From: Colwellia sp.
Lineage (GTDB): Bacteria; Pseudomonadota; Gammaproteobacteria; Enterobacterales; Alteromonadaceae
DNA: 64,000 bases
Direction of reading: 5' to 3'
Assembly (NCBI GenBank): GCA_013215385.1
Contig: JABSOY010000005.1
Location: 124,001-188,000 of the forward strand
A model generated the notes under the pieces. It worked only from the letters and a program-made list of their open reading frames with translations. It was not told the DNA's origin and did no database searches. Positions 16,414-27,844 of this stretch are shown piece after piece; within the stretch, counting starts at the first letter, position 1; every line of letters begins with the position of its first letter. The translations under genes and the position numbers were made by a program.

Positions 16414-18597
16414 ATGTTATTTCAAGGTCAAAACCTTTCTGCCGAATTACTGAATGACGGCATTGTTGAATTTAAATTCGATGCACAAGGCTCAGTGAAT
16501 AAATTCGATCAGGAAACTTTTAAAGAATATATTGAAGTGGTTGCAGCTATTAACAATTGTGCAGATGCTAAGGGCGTTTTAGTAACGTCTGGAAAGTCTA
16601 ACTTTATTGTTGGTGCAGATATTACTGAATTTTTAGAAATGTTCAAACTACCTGAAGCGGAACTTGCTCCTTGGATCAAAGGCGGTTCAGATGTTTTTGA
16701 TTCATTCGAAGATATTAACTTACCAACCATAGTTGCACTTAATGGTTTTGCCTTAGGTGGCGGTTGTGAAATGAGCTTAGCTTGTGACTACCGTATAGCT
16801 GATACAACATGTTCTATTGGTTTACCAGAAGTAAAATTAGGCCTTATTCCTGGCTTTGGTGGCACAGTACGTTTACCAAGAATTATCGGCGCAGATAACG
16901 CCGTTGAATGGATGTCGACCGGTAAAGCATTTAAAGCAGAACAAGCAATGGCTGTTGGTTTACTTGATGCCGTTGTTGCACCTGAGCATTTACGTGAAGC
17001 CGCTATTAACATGCTTAAACAAGCAATGGCGGGGAAATTAGATTGGCAAGCAAAACGCCAACAAAAACTTGAAGCATTAAAGCTGAGCCCAGTTGAAGCG
17101 ATTATGACCTTCAATACTTGTAAAGGTATGATTGCAGCTAAAGCAGGGAAACATTACCCGGCACCTATGATGATGGTTAAAACTATTGAAGCCGCTGCTT
17201 CTTTAGGTAGAACAGAAGCCATGCTTATAGAGAATGCTAACTTTGCAAAATTGGCTAAAACTGATGCCGCAACCGCGCAAATTGGTTTATTCATGGCCGA
17301 CCAAGTAGTTAAAGGCAAAGCTAAAAAAGCCGCTAAAATGGCCACTAAGCAAGTCAGCAAAGCGGCGGTATTAGGCGCAGGTATTATGGGCGGTGGTATT
17401 GCTTACCAGTCTGCTTATAAAGGTACGCCAATCATTATGAAAGACATTAATGATGCTGCTCTTGATTTAGGCTTAAATACTGCTGCGGGCATTTTAACAA
17501 AGCAAGTTGAACGCGGTCGCATGAACGCGAAGAAAATGGCTGGCGTGTTAAATAACATCACACCAACCTTAAGCTACGATAGTGTAAAAGGCGTAGATAT
17601 TGTTGTTGAAGCCGTAGTTGAGAACCCTAAAGTAAAAGGTATGGTACTTGCTGAAGTAGAAGGCTATCTTGCTGAAGATGCCATTCTAACGTCTAACACC
17701 TCAACCATTTCTATCGACTTATTAGCGCAAAGCGTTAAACGACCAGAAAACTTTTGTGGTATGCACTTCTTTAACCCAGTAAACAAAATGCCTTTGGTTG
17801 AAGTTATTCGTGGTAAAGATACCTCTGAAGAAACCGTAGCTGCTGTAGTTGCTTACGCCGCTAAAATGGGTAAGTCACCGATTGTTGTTAACGACTGTCC
17901 TGGTTTTTACATTAACCGTGTTTTATTCCCATACTTTGCTGGTTTTAGCCAGTTAATGCTTGCAGGCGTTGACTTTGCTAGCGTTGATAAAGTGATGGAA
18001 AAACAGTTTGGTTGGCCAATGGGCCCAGCTTACTTACTTGATGTTGTCGGTGTCGATACAGCTGATCATTGTACCGGTGTTATGTCATCTGGTTTCCCAA
18101 CGCGTATGGCTAAAATTGAAAATGATCCGGTCAGCACGTTATACGCTAACCAACGTTTAGGCCAGAAAAATGGCAAAGGTTTCTACGATTACGGTAAAGA
18201 CAAACGTGGTCGCCCGACCAAAGTTGCTTCAGCTGATGCTTATGAGTTATTCAAGGCGACTTGTGCTGATTCAAAAGAATTTAGCAGTGAAGACATTATT
18301 GCTCGCTTGATGATCCCTATGGTAAATGAAGTGGTACGTTGTTTAGAAGAAGGTGTGGTAGATACCGCCGCTGAAGCTGATATGGGTCTAATTTACGGTA
18401 TTGGTTTTCCTCCGTTTAGAGGTGGCGCGATACGTTACTTAGAAACATTAGGTTTAGATAGCTTTATTACCCTGGCTGATAGCTATGCACATTTAGGTGA
18501 AATTTATCAGGTAACCGATGGCTTACGCGAGATGGCAAAATCAGGTAAATCTTATTTCAGTACTGATGTAAAAACTAACAACACTAAAACAGCATAA
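16414..18597 (+). CDS. fadB: Fatty acid oxidation complex subunit alpha
   Basis: This 727-residue multifunctional enzyme performs the enoyl-CoA hydratase and 3-hydroxyacyl-CoA dehydrogenase steps of beta-oxidation, and its family also has isomerase and epimerase activity. Hydratase residues E119 (GGGCEMSL) and E139 (LPEVKLGL) fall at the same numbers as in E. coli FadB. The NAD site is [12 protein letters not shown] near residue 323, and the dehydrogenase histidine is H451 in GMHFFNPV. Length and N-terminus ([13 protein letters not shown]) match FadB rather than the anaerobic FadJ. AGGA precedes the start, and fadA follows after 15 bases. Confidence 0.96.
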   Translation: MLFQGQNLSAELLNDGIVEFKFDAQGSVNKFDQETFKEYIEVVAAINNCADAKGVLVTSGKSNFIVGADITEFLEMFKLPEAELAPWIKGGSDVFDSFEDINLPTIVALNGFALGGGCEMSLACDYRIADTTCSIGLPEVKLGLIPGFGGTVRLPRIIGADNAVEWMSTGKAFKAEQAMAVGLLDAVVAPEHLREAAINMLKQAMAGKLDWQAKRQQKLEALKLSPVEAIMTFNTCKGMIAAKAGKHYPAPMMMVKTIEAAASLGRTEAMLIENANFAKLAKTDAATAQIGLFMADQVVKGKAKKAAKMATKQVSKAAVLGAGIMGGGIAYQSAYKGTPIIMKDINDAALDLGLNTAAGILTKQVERGRMNAKKMAGVLNNITPTLSYDSVKGVDIVVEAVVENPKVKGMVLAEVEGYLAEDAILTSNTSTISIDLLAQSVKRPENFCGMHFFNPVNKMPLVEVIRGKDTSEETVAAVVAYAAKMGKSPIVVNDCPGFYINRVLFPYFAGFSQLMLAGVDFASVDKVMEKQFGWPMGPAYLLDVVGVDTADHCTGVMSSGFPTRMAKIENDPVSTLYANQRLGQKNGKGFYDYGKDKRGRPTKVASADAYELFKATCADSKEFSSEDIIARLMIPMVNEVVRCLEEGVVDTAAEADMGLIYGIGFPPFRGGAIRYLETLGLDSFITLADSYAHLGEIYQVTDGLREMAKSGKSYFSTDVKTNNTKTA

Positions 18598-19776
<1,179 letters not shown>

Positions 19777-19811
19777 TTGTAAAATTTAACGCCGTATAAT
19801 TAATGTAAATA

Positions 19812-19835
19812 AAGCTCACTTCGGTGAGCTTTTTT
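19812..19835 (+). terminator. Rho-independent terminator of fadBA
   Basis: An 8-bp stem AAGCTCAC/GTGAGCTT with the stable TTCG tetraloop is followed by a T run, 36 bases after the fadA stop. Confidence 0.92.
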
Positions 19836-20014
19836 GTTTACTAAATTTGAATAGAAAAACTTCTACAGTAGATCGGGAAAGGAGAAAATAAACTGTTGGT
19901 ACTATGGAAATTGTTAGTTTAATATTCTAAGTTCTGTCCAATAAAAGTGAATAGGACCTCAATATAATTTACTTTGAATACTGAGTGCATAGAGCAGTCG
20001 ATTTATGAAGGAAT

Positions 20015-20689
20015 ATGAATAAAATGATGGGTACTATAGATTACAGTAATTATAACCTTGATGAACTACACGAAGCCGCTACCTCAATAGATAGAAATAA
20101 ATTTCCTGAAAAAGCCAGTAAGTTAGATCAACTCATCAAAGATTTTACAATATTGACGACTAAACGGGATCATACTTGGTCAGAAAATGTTGATGAAGTT
20201 TACCCTAGGAACATGGCATTATTTGATTGGTATATCGTTATATCTCTATTGGTTATTGTTTTTATTCTTTGGCGTAGTATCGTTATTTACTTTTTTGATG
20301 CCTCAGTTTGGCACGTAGAAGAGTACTTTTGGCCTATTTATATTCTTCTGTTAATAGAGACAATTAGACGTTCAAAGAATGAAAAAAAGCAATCTCATGA
20401 AGATTACCTGAAATTATCCTTAGGAAATCTAGAGTTTAAATCGTTAGGGGTGCATTCTAAAATTGATTGGTTAGAAACGACTAAAGTAGAGTTAGAGATC
20501 TCAAAACATAGTCGTTGTTATATTTTTTATGATGATAAACCGATTAGGATTATGCCTTTACCTAAAGTATTAGAATATAAACACTATCAAATAAATGAGC
20601 ATGACTTATTAAGGTTTATTCGAGCAAGAACAACTTATTTTAAAATACCTTTTGAAGAAAAGACAGAAACTTGGCGCTTGCTAATATAG
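20015..20689 (+). CDS. Hypothetical membrane protein
   Basis: I do not recognise this 224-residue protein. It has a hydrophilic N-terminus (about 65 residues), a strong membrane segment near 70-92 (WYIVISLLVIVFILW), a second weaker one near 97-115 (YFWPIYILLLIE) and a soluble C-terminal half that could fold like a PH/YcxB-type domain (LEFKSLGVHSKIDWLETTKVELE). GAAGGA at 20007-20012 is only two bases from the ATG at 20015, so the ATG at 20024 may be the true start. It stands alone after the fadBA terminator and is convergent with the acetyltransferase. Confidence 0.6.
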   Translation: MNKMMGTIDYSNYNLDELHEAATSIDRNKFPEKASKLDQLIKDFTILTTKRDHTWSENVDEVYPRNMALFDWYIVISLLVIVFILWRSIVIYFFDASVWHVEEYFWPIYILLLIETIRRSKNEKKQSHEDYLKLSLGNLEFKSLGVHSKIDWLETTKVELEISKHSRCYIFYDDKPIRIMPLPKVLEYKHYQINEHDLLRFIRARTTYFKIPFEEKTETWRLLI

Positions 20690-20700
20690 CACAAGAACAA

Positions 20701-21240
20701 TTATGTGTTACTTATCTGGTAGTAAACCACTTGGCATTCAAATAATGGATCTATATGTAGGTATGTTTTGACATAAGACATACCTACATTTTTCATGACG
20801 CCAATAGAGCCAAAATTTTCTTCATCGGCAATGGCGCTAAAAATTTTGTACTCAGGGTGTGCTGCTAAAGCATTTTTAATGTGTTGCGCCGCTTCACTAG
20901 CAAAACCTTTTCCCCAAGATGAACGAAAAAACCGCCAACCGAGTTCTAAGTTATCAAATTCGGGAGAGTCAGAAAAAAAGTTCATCGGCCTTACCAGTAC
21001 CCAGCCGATGTATTGGTTAGTTTCAGCGATATTAACTTGCCATAATCCCCAACCTTTATCTGCATTGAGGTATTTTTGCATTCTAGGGACTAAAACACTT
21101 TCGATGCTTTCACGAGAAGATGCTTTACCATCGGTGATAAAACGCATCACTTCGGGATCTTGATCGAGTTGATACAATAACTCGGCATCATCAGCTGTCA
21201 TTAATTTGTAGCTTAAACGAGCAGAGTTATTGATATTCAT
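20701..21240 (-). CDS. GNAT-family N-acetyltransferase, RimJ/RimL-like
   Basis: This 179-residue cytoplasmic protein has the GNAT fold seen in RimJ/RimL-like enzymes: an N-terminal LSYKLMTADDAELLYQL segment, the acetyl-CoA loop in RSSWGKGFASEAAQHI (about 112-127, matching the R-x-x-G-x-G/A pattern) and the strand-helix pair ending ENFGSIGVMKNVGM. Such enzymes transfer acetyl groups to protein or small-molecule amines; the substrate is not predictable. It lies 20 bases downstream of ppaC on the same strand and may be cotranscribed. Confidence 0.85.
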   Translation of the reverse strand: MNINNSARLSYKLMTADDAELLYQLDQDPEVMRFITDGKASSRESIESVLVPRMQKYLNADKGWGLWQVNIAETNQYIGWVLVRPMNFFSDSPEFDNLELGWRFFRSSWGKGFASEAAQHIKNALAAHPEYKIFSAIADEENFGSIGVMKNVGMSYVKTYLHIDPLFECQVVYYQISNT

Positions 21241-21260
21241 TCTATTTGACCTATGTGTAG

Positions 21261-22181
21261 TTAAACTAAAGAGTCTTGAAGTGGTGGTACAACTTGCTTC
21301 TTACGACTTAATACCCCATCTAACCAAATTTTACCGTCAACAGTGGCTTTACCATAAGCTTTTTCAGTTAAGTCAGCATTGTCGCTGACAACTAGCATTT
21401 CAGAGCCTTCTTTCATGATATCTGTCAGTAATAATAAAACTGTGTGGCGATTGCCTTCGGCTTTTAATTTTACAATATCAGCCATTAACTCTGGCTTCAT
21501 TTCATCAAAAATAGCAAGGTCGAGTACTTCTAATTGACCAATACCTACTAGCTTGCCATGCATGTTGAAGTCTTTAAAGTCACGCAACACTAAATCGCGA
21601 ATTGGCGTACCTAATACCGCAGATTTCACTTTGAACATTTCCATGCCCATCGCTTTCGCATCGTCAATACCGGCAATTTCAGCTAGCGCTTCAACACACT
21701 TAATATCAGCAGTCGTACAGGTTGGCGATTTAAAAATAACCGTGTCAGATAAAATAGCGCACATCATCGCACCAGCAATATTTTTTGGTATGGCGACATC
21801 GTAAAAGTCGTACATCATTTTGATGATGGTATTAGTACAACCAACTGGACGAACCCAAATTTCTAAAGGCGTAGAAGTGGTTATGTCGCCTAATTTGTGA
21901 TGATCGATAATGCCTAAAATCGTAGCATCATCAATATCGTCAGGTCCTTGAATACGATCAGAATGATCAACAATGTAGATACCTTCACCAGCAAAACTCG
22001 TTTTTAATTGAGGTTGCTCAAAGCCAAACTTGTCTAAAATAAACAGTGTTTCTGGTGAAAGCTCACCTAAACGTGCAGGGACAGTTTCTTCACCTAAAGT
22101 CGTTTTTAAATAGGAAAGTGCGATGGCTGAACAGATTGAATCTGAGTCAGGTGTTTTGTGTCCAACAACGTAATTAGGCAT
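21261..22181 (-). CDS. ppaC: Manganese-dependent inorganic pyrophosphatase (family II)
   Basis: This 306-residue DHH-family enzyme hydrolyses pyrophosphate to phosphate in the cytoplasm, pulling biosynthetic reactions forward. The metal ligands are visible: H8, D12 and D14 in GHKTPDSDS, D72 in VDHSDR and the D93-H94-H95 triad in IIDHHKLGD. The C-terminal DHHA2 domain ends with the substrate-binding SRKKQVVPPL near residue 292. Length is typical for the family (about 305-310) and no CBS domains are inserted. It is monocistronic or leads the acetyltransferase gene. Confidence 0.95.
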   Translation of the reverse strand: MPNYVVGHKTPDSDSICSAIALSYLKTTLGEETVPARLGELSPETLFILDKFGFEQPQLKTSFAGEGIYIVDHSDRIQGPDDIDDATILGIIDHHKLGDITTSTPLEIWVRPVGCTNTIIKMMYDFYDVAIPKNIAGAMMCAILSDTVIFKSPTCTTADIKCVEALAEIAGIDDAKAMGMEMFKVKSAVLGTPIRDLVLRDFKDFNMHGKLVGIGQLEVLDLAIFDEMKPELMADIVKLKAEGNRHTVLLLLTDIMKEGSEMLVVSDNADLTEKAYGKATVDGKIWLDGVLSRKKQVVPPLQDSLV

Positions 22182-22287
22182 AAATATTTTCTCGTCTTAG
22201 TGTTTATATTAAGGCTGTATTTTTAAATTGGCGATATTTTAGCAAATAAAGCACGGGAGTGAAAAGTTAAAGCTGATATTAAACGCA

Positions 22288-23496
22288 CTATATTATATTT
22301 AAACTGGCTAACTGAGCGAGCAATAAACCTAGTCCGATAAATGTTAGTACTAAAACAATAATAGGCAGCTTAATTATTCGTAATAAATAGAAGCCTAATA
22401 AAACACAAATTAGCTCTACAGCTGAGCTAACCGCACTACTGAAAATAGGATGATAAAGTGCAGAAACTAACAAACCTACCACAGCGGCATTTACTGCCAT
22501 GACTGCACTGGCGACTTTCGGTTTCTTTGCTAAAGATTGCCAAGAGCTTTCAACGGCGAGCAGTAATAAAAACCCCGGTAAGAAAACGGCTAATGTCGCT
22601 ACAGTTGCAGCTAATAAGGGATTCTGTGCGAAAAGTTCAGCCCCTAAAAAAGTAGCAATAGTAAACATTGGGCCGGGAACTGCTTGCGCTGAAGCATAAC
22701 CGGTAAGAAATATGTCGTTAGATAACGCTTCGCCAATAGTTTGCTGCAATAGCGGTAGCACAACATGACCACCACCAAATACCATGCTACCCGCTTGATA
22801 GAATTGATTGAATATTACCATGAGCTCAGACGGTTCTGTTAATAATCCTACACGGATTATTAACGGTAAAGCAAAGAGCATAGCGAAGAACAAAATTAAC
22901 GGTAGTGTTTTGAATTTATTAGAATCAGGCACAAAGTGTTGAGCAGGTTCAGAGGTAACCGATTTTAAAGATGGATTTACCAAAAAGCCAAAACCAGCAG
23001 CGATTAATAGTATGAAAATTTGTGTAGATAATTGAGGGAAAATAATTAAGGTAATAGCGGTTATAAAAGCAATAAGCTTATAAGTGTGATTATTACAGAA
23101 ACTTTTAAACATGGTTAAGCAGGCATCAGCGACAACGACAACAGCCAGTAATTTTAAACCATTAATAACATGATTAACCCAAGGTTGCTCGGCAGTATTG
23201 AGATTAATAGCTAAGAGATATAGTAGAATAAATGAGGGCAGTGTAAAGCCAAGAAAAGCGGCAATGCCTCCCAATACCCCTGCTTGTCGCAGGCCAATGG
23301 CAAAACCTAATTGGCTTGATCCAGGGCCGGGTAAAAATTGGCTTAATGAAATCAAGTTTGCGAAACTCGTTTGATCTAACCAGTTAAGTTTACCGACAAA
23401 TGTTTTTTGAAAGTAACCAATATGTGCAGCAGGGCCGCCAAAACTGATACAACCTAGAAAAAGAAAACGCCAAAAAACTTCAAATACTTTTTTCAT
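22288..23496 (-). CDS. chrA: Chromate transporter, ChrA family (two-domain)
   Basis: This 402-residue inner-membrane protein has two homologous CHR halves, the long form of the chromate ion transporter family. The first half begins FWRFLFLGCISFGGPAAHIGYFQ and contains SQFLPGPGSSQLG; the second has GSMVFGGGHVVLPLLQQTI and QAVPGPMFTIATFLG. The repeated GG and PGP motifs are the family signature. Long ChrA proteins export chromate by proton exchange; the resistance role is inferred from the family. No chrB regulator is adjacent. Confidence 0.9.
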   Translation of the reverse strand: MKKVFEVFWRFLFLGCISFGGPAAHIGYFQKTFVGKLNWLDQTSFANLISLSQFLPGPGSSQLGFAIGLRQAGVLGGIAAFLGFTLPSFILLYLLAINLNTAEQPWVNHVINGLKLLAVVVVADACLTMFKSFCNNHTYKLIAFITAITLIIFPQLSTQIFILLIAAGFGFLVNPSLKSVTSEPAQHFVPDSNKFKTLPLILFFAMLFALPLIIRVGLLTEPSELMVIFNQFYQAGSMVFGGGHVVLPLLQQTIGEALSNDIFLTGYASAQAVPGPMFTIATFLGAELFAQNPLLAATVATLAVFLPGFLLLLAVESSWQSLAKKPKVASAVMAVNAAVVGLLVSALYHPIFSSAVSSAVELICVLLGFYLLRIIKLPIIVLVLTFIGLGLLLAQLASLNII

Positions 23497-23623
23497 AAAA
23501 TTTCGTTAAGAGAATACCAATATTATTGAGTATTATATCGCAGAAATATGAATTAAATATTATTGTAATAAAAAAGGTCAAGGAAAGTTATTTGGCGAAA
23601 GAGATTTTGTCTCTTCCCAGCCA

Positions 23624-25207
23624 TTACTTTTCCCAGTCAATGTTATGCTTGCTTAATAATACCTTTACTTCATCGAGGTAAGCATCATAGTTTCGCCAAT
23701 TACCAACTGACTTATTATTGATTGGACTGCGTACTTGAACCGCACTTGCTGTTGCCACAGGTGCCGAATTTTTGTCTATATGTAAACAGTCTTCCTGCCA
23801 AGTTAAGCTACAAAACTCAACTAACGACTTTGCTTGTACTTTTGGCTCATTAACCAAGGTTTCATAATTAGCAAGATAGAAATTATTAGGGAATTTTTTC
23901 AACCATAATTTGGTCAAATTACGAAATAAAATATAAAATTTTGCAGTCGAAATTAGATCATAAGCATAGTTGTAGTTATAAGCATTAGCTGCAAATAATT
24001 GCCTGAAATTGCTAACAATAGTATCCAAAGGGTTTCTGTCTAAGCAGACTATTTTTGCATTAGGTAGTGCTTGTAAAATAAAACCGACATAAAGAATATT
24101 TAGCGGCATCTTATCAATAAATTTAGCGGTATCACCTGTTAATGCACGAGTGCTATTAATGTAGGCCTTACCTAGTTTTTTAAAATCAATATCTTTAGCT
24201 GCTTTTACCGTATCTGCATCTAAAACCCGGTTTGTCTTACTTGCACTCATTTTTTTCAATAATAAGCCAAAGTGTTCCAGTTCACCGGCACTCGTTACAT
24301 CCGTATGTTGAGATAATATTCTTTCAACTAAAGTGGTTCCTGTTCTTGGCATGCCAACCACAAATATTGCTTCTGCTGATAAATGGCCTACTTTTTTGAG
24401 GGATAAATTAGGAGCTTCTGAAAAACACTCATTGATGCTAGTTAACATCTGATGATCATCGTTATAGTTATAATCTATATTTTTAAGCTTATGCTTTTTC
24501 GATAATTGTAGATACTCAAACGCATGTTTGTAATCTGACAGTATCTCATATTCTCGCGCTAAAGCATGGCCAATATTAAGTTTGTCGTCAGAATTGGTCA
24601 GCTTTTGATATAACAACTTTAAGTTTGTTATATTATTTTTATCTTTACTTACTTTTGTTAAGGCACTTAACGCGGTATGTGATTTACAAAAGTCAGGTGC
24701 TAATGCAATAACTTGCTGATGTGATTTACGTGCGCCTTCAAAATCGCCAATAAAGGTTTGAGACACACCTAAGTTGAAGTGAAATAGATGGTTTTCCTGT
24801 AAGCTTACCGCTTTTTTAAAAAACTGAATCGCTTTTTTGTGTAAACCAATTTGGCTGTAAGTCACGCCAATTGTATCTAATGTTAATGCTGTTTGAGGCG
24901 AACATTGAGCAGCTAAGTGAACATATTTCAATGCTAGTACATGTTCACTTATCAAGGAGTATTGCTTAGCTAATTGTGCCAAATACTCTGCATTCTTTGG
25001 CGATAATCTATTCGCTTTTTCAATCAGCTCTATCGCCTTTTGACTGTTATGGTGAGCCGCGGCAATCATCGCCATCAAAAAGTAAGCATCTGCAAATGTT
25101 TGATCTTGTTTAAATATTGCCATTAAATAATGATGAGCTTGTTGAAACTCGCCATTATTTAATGCCTGCTGCGCCTGTTTGTGTAAAGTGTTAATTGTCG
25201 ATTTCAT
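23624..25207 (-). CDS. TPR-repeat sulfotransferase family protein
   Basis: This 527-residue protein has tetratricopeptide repeats in its N-terminal half (about 1-230) and a C-terminal sulfotransferase domain. The PAPS-binding loop is VGMPRTGTTLVERILSQH near residue 285, and the 3'-phosphate-binding segment is KIVCLDRNPLDTIVSNF. No signal peptide or membrane segment is seen, so it should act in the cytoplasm. The acceptor is unknown. It lies 129 bases downstream of a TonB-dependent receptor on the same strand with a terminator between, a pairing that recurs in marine proteobacterial genomes. Confidence 0.88.
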   Translation of the reverse strand: MKSTINTLHKQAQQALNNGEFQQAHHYLMAIFKQDQTFADAYFLMAMIAAAHHNSQKAIELIEKANRLSPKNAEYLAQLAKQYSLISEHVLALKYVHLAAQCSPQTALTLDTIGVTYSQIGLHKKAIQFFKKAVSLQENHLFHFNLGVSQTFIGDFEGARKSHQQVIALAPDFCKSHTALSALTKVSKDKNNITNLKLLYQKLTNSDDKLNIGHALAREYEILSDYKHAFEYLQLSKKHKLKNIDYNYNDDHQMLTSINECFSEAPNLSLKKVGHLSAEAIFVVGMPRTGTTLVERILSQHTDVTSAGELEHFGLLLKKMSASKTNRVLDADTVKAAKDIDFKKLGKAYINSTRALTGDTAKFIDKMPLNILYVGFILQALPNAKIVCLDRNPLDTIVSNFRQLFAANAYNYNYAYDLISTAKFYILFRNLTKLWLKKFPNNFYLANYETLVNEPKVQAKSLVEFCSLTWQEDCLHIDKNSAPVATASAVQVRSPINNKSVGNWRNYDAYLDEVKVLLSKHNIDWEK

Positions 25208-25283
25208 TTAAACTACTTGTATCGCTATATTAAATATAAAGGGGCTGATATTAGCATTCATTTTTTTGAGTTTTAGGCCAAAT

Positions 25284-25319
25284 AAAAAAGGCATTGTGTT
25301 GTTAGCAACACAATGCCTT
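25284..25319 (-). terminator. Rho-independent terminator of the TonB receptor gene
   Basis: A perfect 14-bp stem (AAGGCATTGTGTTG with its complement) around a four-base loop is followed on the minus strand by a T run. It is 17 bases beyond the receptor stop and separates it from the sulfotransferase gene. Confidence 0.93.
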
Positions 25320-25336
25320 AACTTATTTTAGTATGT

Positions 25337-27787
25337 TTACATATCAAATAAGTAGTTAAATTTAACACCTATAGTACGAGGAGCTACAACATAGTGGCCA
25401 TAACCACGATACATGTTAACGGTATCAGGATTGCCAATTTGTCCTGGAAACTCAGCATAACCTGCAGCTTTTCCGGTACTTCTTGTTGATGTAGCTGCAT
25501 ACTTATCAAACAAATTATCGATATATAATGTCACCGACCAAGCATCATCAGTGATTGTTGCCGATAAATTACTTAATGCGTAGCCTGACAATGTTTCACC
25601 TTCAGCTTTCATGCCCGCTCGAGTAACAATATCACTCTGGTAGGTTAAGCCGTAGATAATATCAAGGCCTTTGTCATCAAATATCTCAGTACTGTAATTA
25701 AGACCAAAAGATACTTGGCTTTCAGGTGAGCCAGGTAAACGGTCGCCGTCTTCAGCACTATACTCATAATAAGCAGGATCATTTATCTCTAATGTTGAAA
25801 ATAAACCAGGAACATCAGAAGTTAACTCTGCTTTAGCATAAGAATACGTAGCAAAGGCAGTAAAACTGTCTGATAACATGGCACGAGATGAAATTTCTAA
25901 GCCTTTACTATTCGCCGTACCTGCATTCGTTGTATAAGGTAAGTTACCATTTTCAGTGGCTGCACCACCGACTTGAGCATCATCCCAATCAATATTGAAA
26001 ATTGCTGCATTAAAATGAAATCTATTATTAAACCAAGTACTCTTAAAACCTAATTCATAGTTGGTGGTACTATCTGGGTCGTATGCGAATTCACTAGGTA
26101 ATGCACATAACGTTTGGCCAGCAGGCAAAGGATCAGCACATGCTGCAATACCATTAGTACCGCCTAAACGAAAGCCTTCGCTGACAGTTGCGTAACCCAT
26201 AACGTCTGAAGTGAATTGATAGCTAACATTGAATTTAAACAAGTTACCGTCACCGTCACTTTTCGTTCTTGTCGTTTTACCGGGTTTAAATTCTAGGGTA
26301 TTCCCTATTAAGTCATCTTTCCAGTCCCATAAAGCAAGGGTAAAAGCAGAGCCTGCTTTGATTTCATATTCATAAAAACGAGCCCCTAAAGTGACATTCA
26401 ATTTATCGGTTACTGCATAGCTCAGTTCACCAAATAACGCTTTTTCGACTGTCTCACCGTCGGTGAACTGTAAGTATTCCAAATCATCAGCACGGTCTGA
26501 ACCAGCAAATGCCGCGTAATTTGGCGTATATTCTTCACTTAACGTATCTTCAATCACAGACTTATTGTAATAACCGCCCACAATCCAAGACAGGTCAGAT
26601 TCTGATTGAGACACTAAACGAATTTCTTGCGTGAAACTATTCGATTTCCCAGATTCTCGGGTAAAGGCTGAAAAAGCTGGGAATGTTTCATAGCTCCAAG
26701 GGTTCGCTAGCAGTAAATCAGATTGATCACGCTGACCCAAGTTTTCATTTTCAGAGTAACCACTGGCCGAAACTAATTCTGCGAAGCCTAAATCCATCTT
26801 CATTTCTAAACTAATTAATGAGTCAGTATCCTCTTCTGGTTCTAAATATCGTGCAGTAGATTCATATTTACCAACAAGATCTCCAAGCGGGTTATCAGCG
26901 CCTAAAGTTTTATAGTTAGAAATAGTTCTCCCTTCAACATCTTGTTTTTGATGTAAATAAGTTAATGTGCTATCGAACCAATCATTAGGCATCCAACGAA
27001 GAGCAATACGGGTAGTAACAACTTTTTCACCATTTGCATCCTTTACGTTACGGGTATCGGCTAAAATATCAGGATTTGACACACCAGCTTCTTTTACAAC
27101 ATAACCATAATCGATAAAGCCTGGATCATTATAATAATTTACTGAAGCACGTATTGCCAATTCATCATCAATTAAAGGCAGGTTAAAAACAAAACTTGAC
27201 TCGCCTCCTAAACTATCGGATTCACTACCACTAAAAGCATCAACTGAAAATTCAAATGACTTTGTATCTAATTCTGCTTGATTGGGGATATAACGAATGG
27301 CACCACCTAAGCTTCCTGCACCATATAAAGTGCCTTGTGGGCCGATTAAAACTTCTACTCTTTGCATGTCAATTAATCGTACATCCACTTCTAATGGTAT
27401 TTCACCAAAATAGGTAGCAACGGTACCGCCGTCATTGTCAGGACCTGTTGAGTCTGTATTTAGGCCTCGAACAATAATACTATTTCCACCACGAGCCCCT
27501 TGTTCTGGTATAGATAGCCCCGGAACAAATCGGGCAACGTCACTAAGGTCACCAAGGTTTTGATCTTTCATTAAATCAGCATCTAATGCTGTAATATTTA
27601 ACGGAGCTTCTTGGACACTAGAAACACGTCTAGATGCGGTAACTTCGATGCGTTCAATGCCAGTAACTTTCTTTTCAACTTCTTCGAATGCATATACAGG
27701 AATTGCAAAAGTTGAACTTAAAGCAATGCATAAAGCGGACTTTTTAAATATTGATTTACTTAGGGTGCTATTTTTTTGATGTTTCAT
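25337..27787 (-). CDS. TonB-dependent outer-membrane receptor
   Basis: This 816-residue protein has a signal peptide (ALCIALSSTFAIPVYAF, cleavage near residue 34), the TonB-box-like segment IERIEVTASRR, a plug domain (QEAPLNITALDADLM to RVEVLIGPQGTLYGAGSLGGAIRYI) and a long beta-barrel closing in an aromatic strand (TIGVKFNYLFDM). The plug type (QEAP, GPQGTLYG) is the one called iron-complex-like in databases, but such proteins also import sugars and other compounds. Neighbours are galactose mutarotase upstream and a TPR sulfotransferase downstream. The leader has a 12-bp palindrome and a TTATT repeat just before the start. Confidence 0.92.
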   Translation of the reverse strand: MKHQKNSTLSKSIFKKSALCIALSSTFAIPVYAFEEVEKKVTGIERIEVTASRRVSSVQEAPLNITALDADLMKDQNLGDLSDVARFVPGLSIPEQGARGGNSIIVRGLNTDSTGPDNDGGTVATYFGEIPLEVDVRLIDMQRVEVLIGPQGTLYGAGSLGGAIRYIPNQAELDTKSFEFSVDAFSGSESDSLGGESSFVFNLPLIDDELAIRASVNYYNDPGFIDYGYVVKEAGVSNPDILADTRNVKDANGEKVVTTRIALRWMPNDWFDSTLTYLHQKQDVEGRTISNYKTLGADNPLGDLVGKYESTARYLEPEEDTDSLISLEMKMDLGFAELVSASGYSENENLGQRDQSDLLLANPWSYETFPAFSAFTRESGKSNSFTQEIRLVSQSESDLSWIVGGYYNKSVIEDTLSEEYTPNYAAFAGSDRADDLEYLQFTDGETVEKALFGELSYAVTDKLNVTLGARFYEYEIKAGSAFTLALWDWKDDLIGNTLEFKPGKTTRTKSDGDGNLFKFNVSYQFTSDVMGYATVSEGFRLGGTNGIAACADPLPAGQTLCALPSEFAYDPDSTTNYELGFKSTWFNNRFHFNAAIFNIDWDDAQVGGAATENGNLPYTTNAGTANSKGLEISSRAMLSDSFTAFATYSYAKAELTSDVPGLFSTLEINDPAYYEYSAEDGDRLPGSPESQVSFGLNYSTEIFDDKGLDIIYGLTYQSDIVTRAGMKAEGETLSGYALSNLSATITDDAWSVTLYIDNLFDKYAATSTRSTGKAAGYAEFPGQIGNPDTVNMYRGYGHYVVAPRTIGVKFNYLFDM

Positions 27788-27800
27788 TGTTATCTCTTAG

Positions 27801-27830
27801 TTATTTTATTTTATTTTATTTTATTTTATT
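27801..27830. repeat. Pentanucleotide repeat (TTATT)6 in the receptor leader
   Basis: Six exact TTATT units (AATAA on the coding strand) begin 14 bases upstream of the receptor start codon, directly before its presumed ribosome binding site. Slippage here would alter the leader length without shifting the reading frame. Confidence 0.85.
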
Positions 27831-27844
27831 TTTATAGTGATATA

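Noticed and set aside
23599-23617. Terminator after the sulfotransferase gene
   Set aside because: AAGAGA/TCTCTT is a short stem with no T run on the minus strand.
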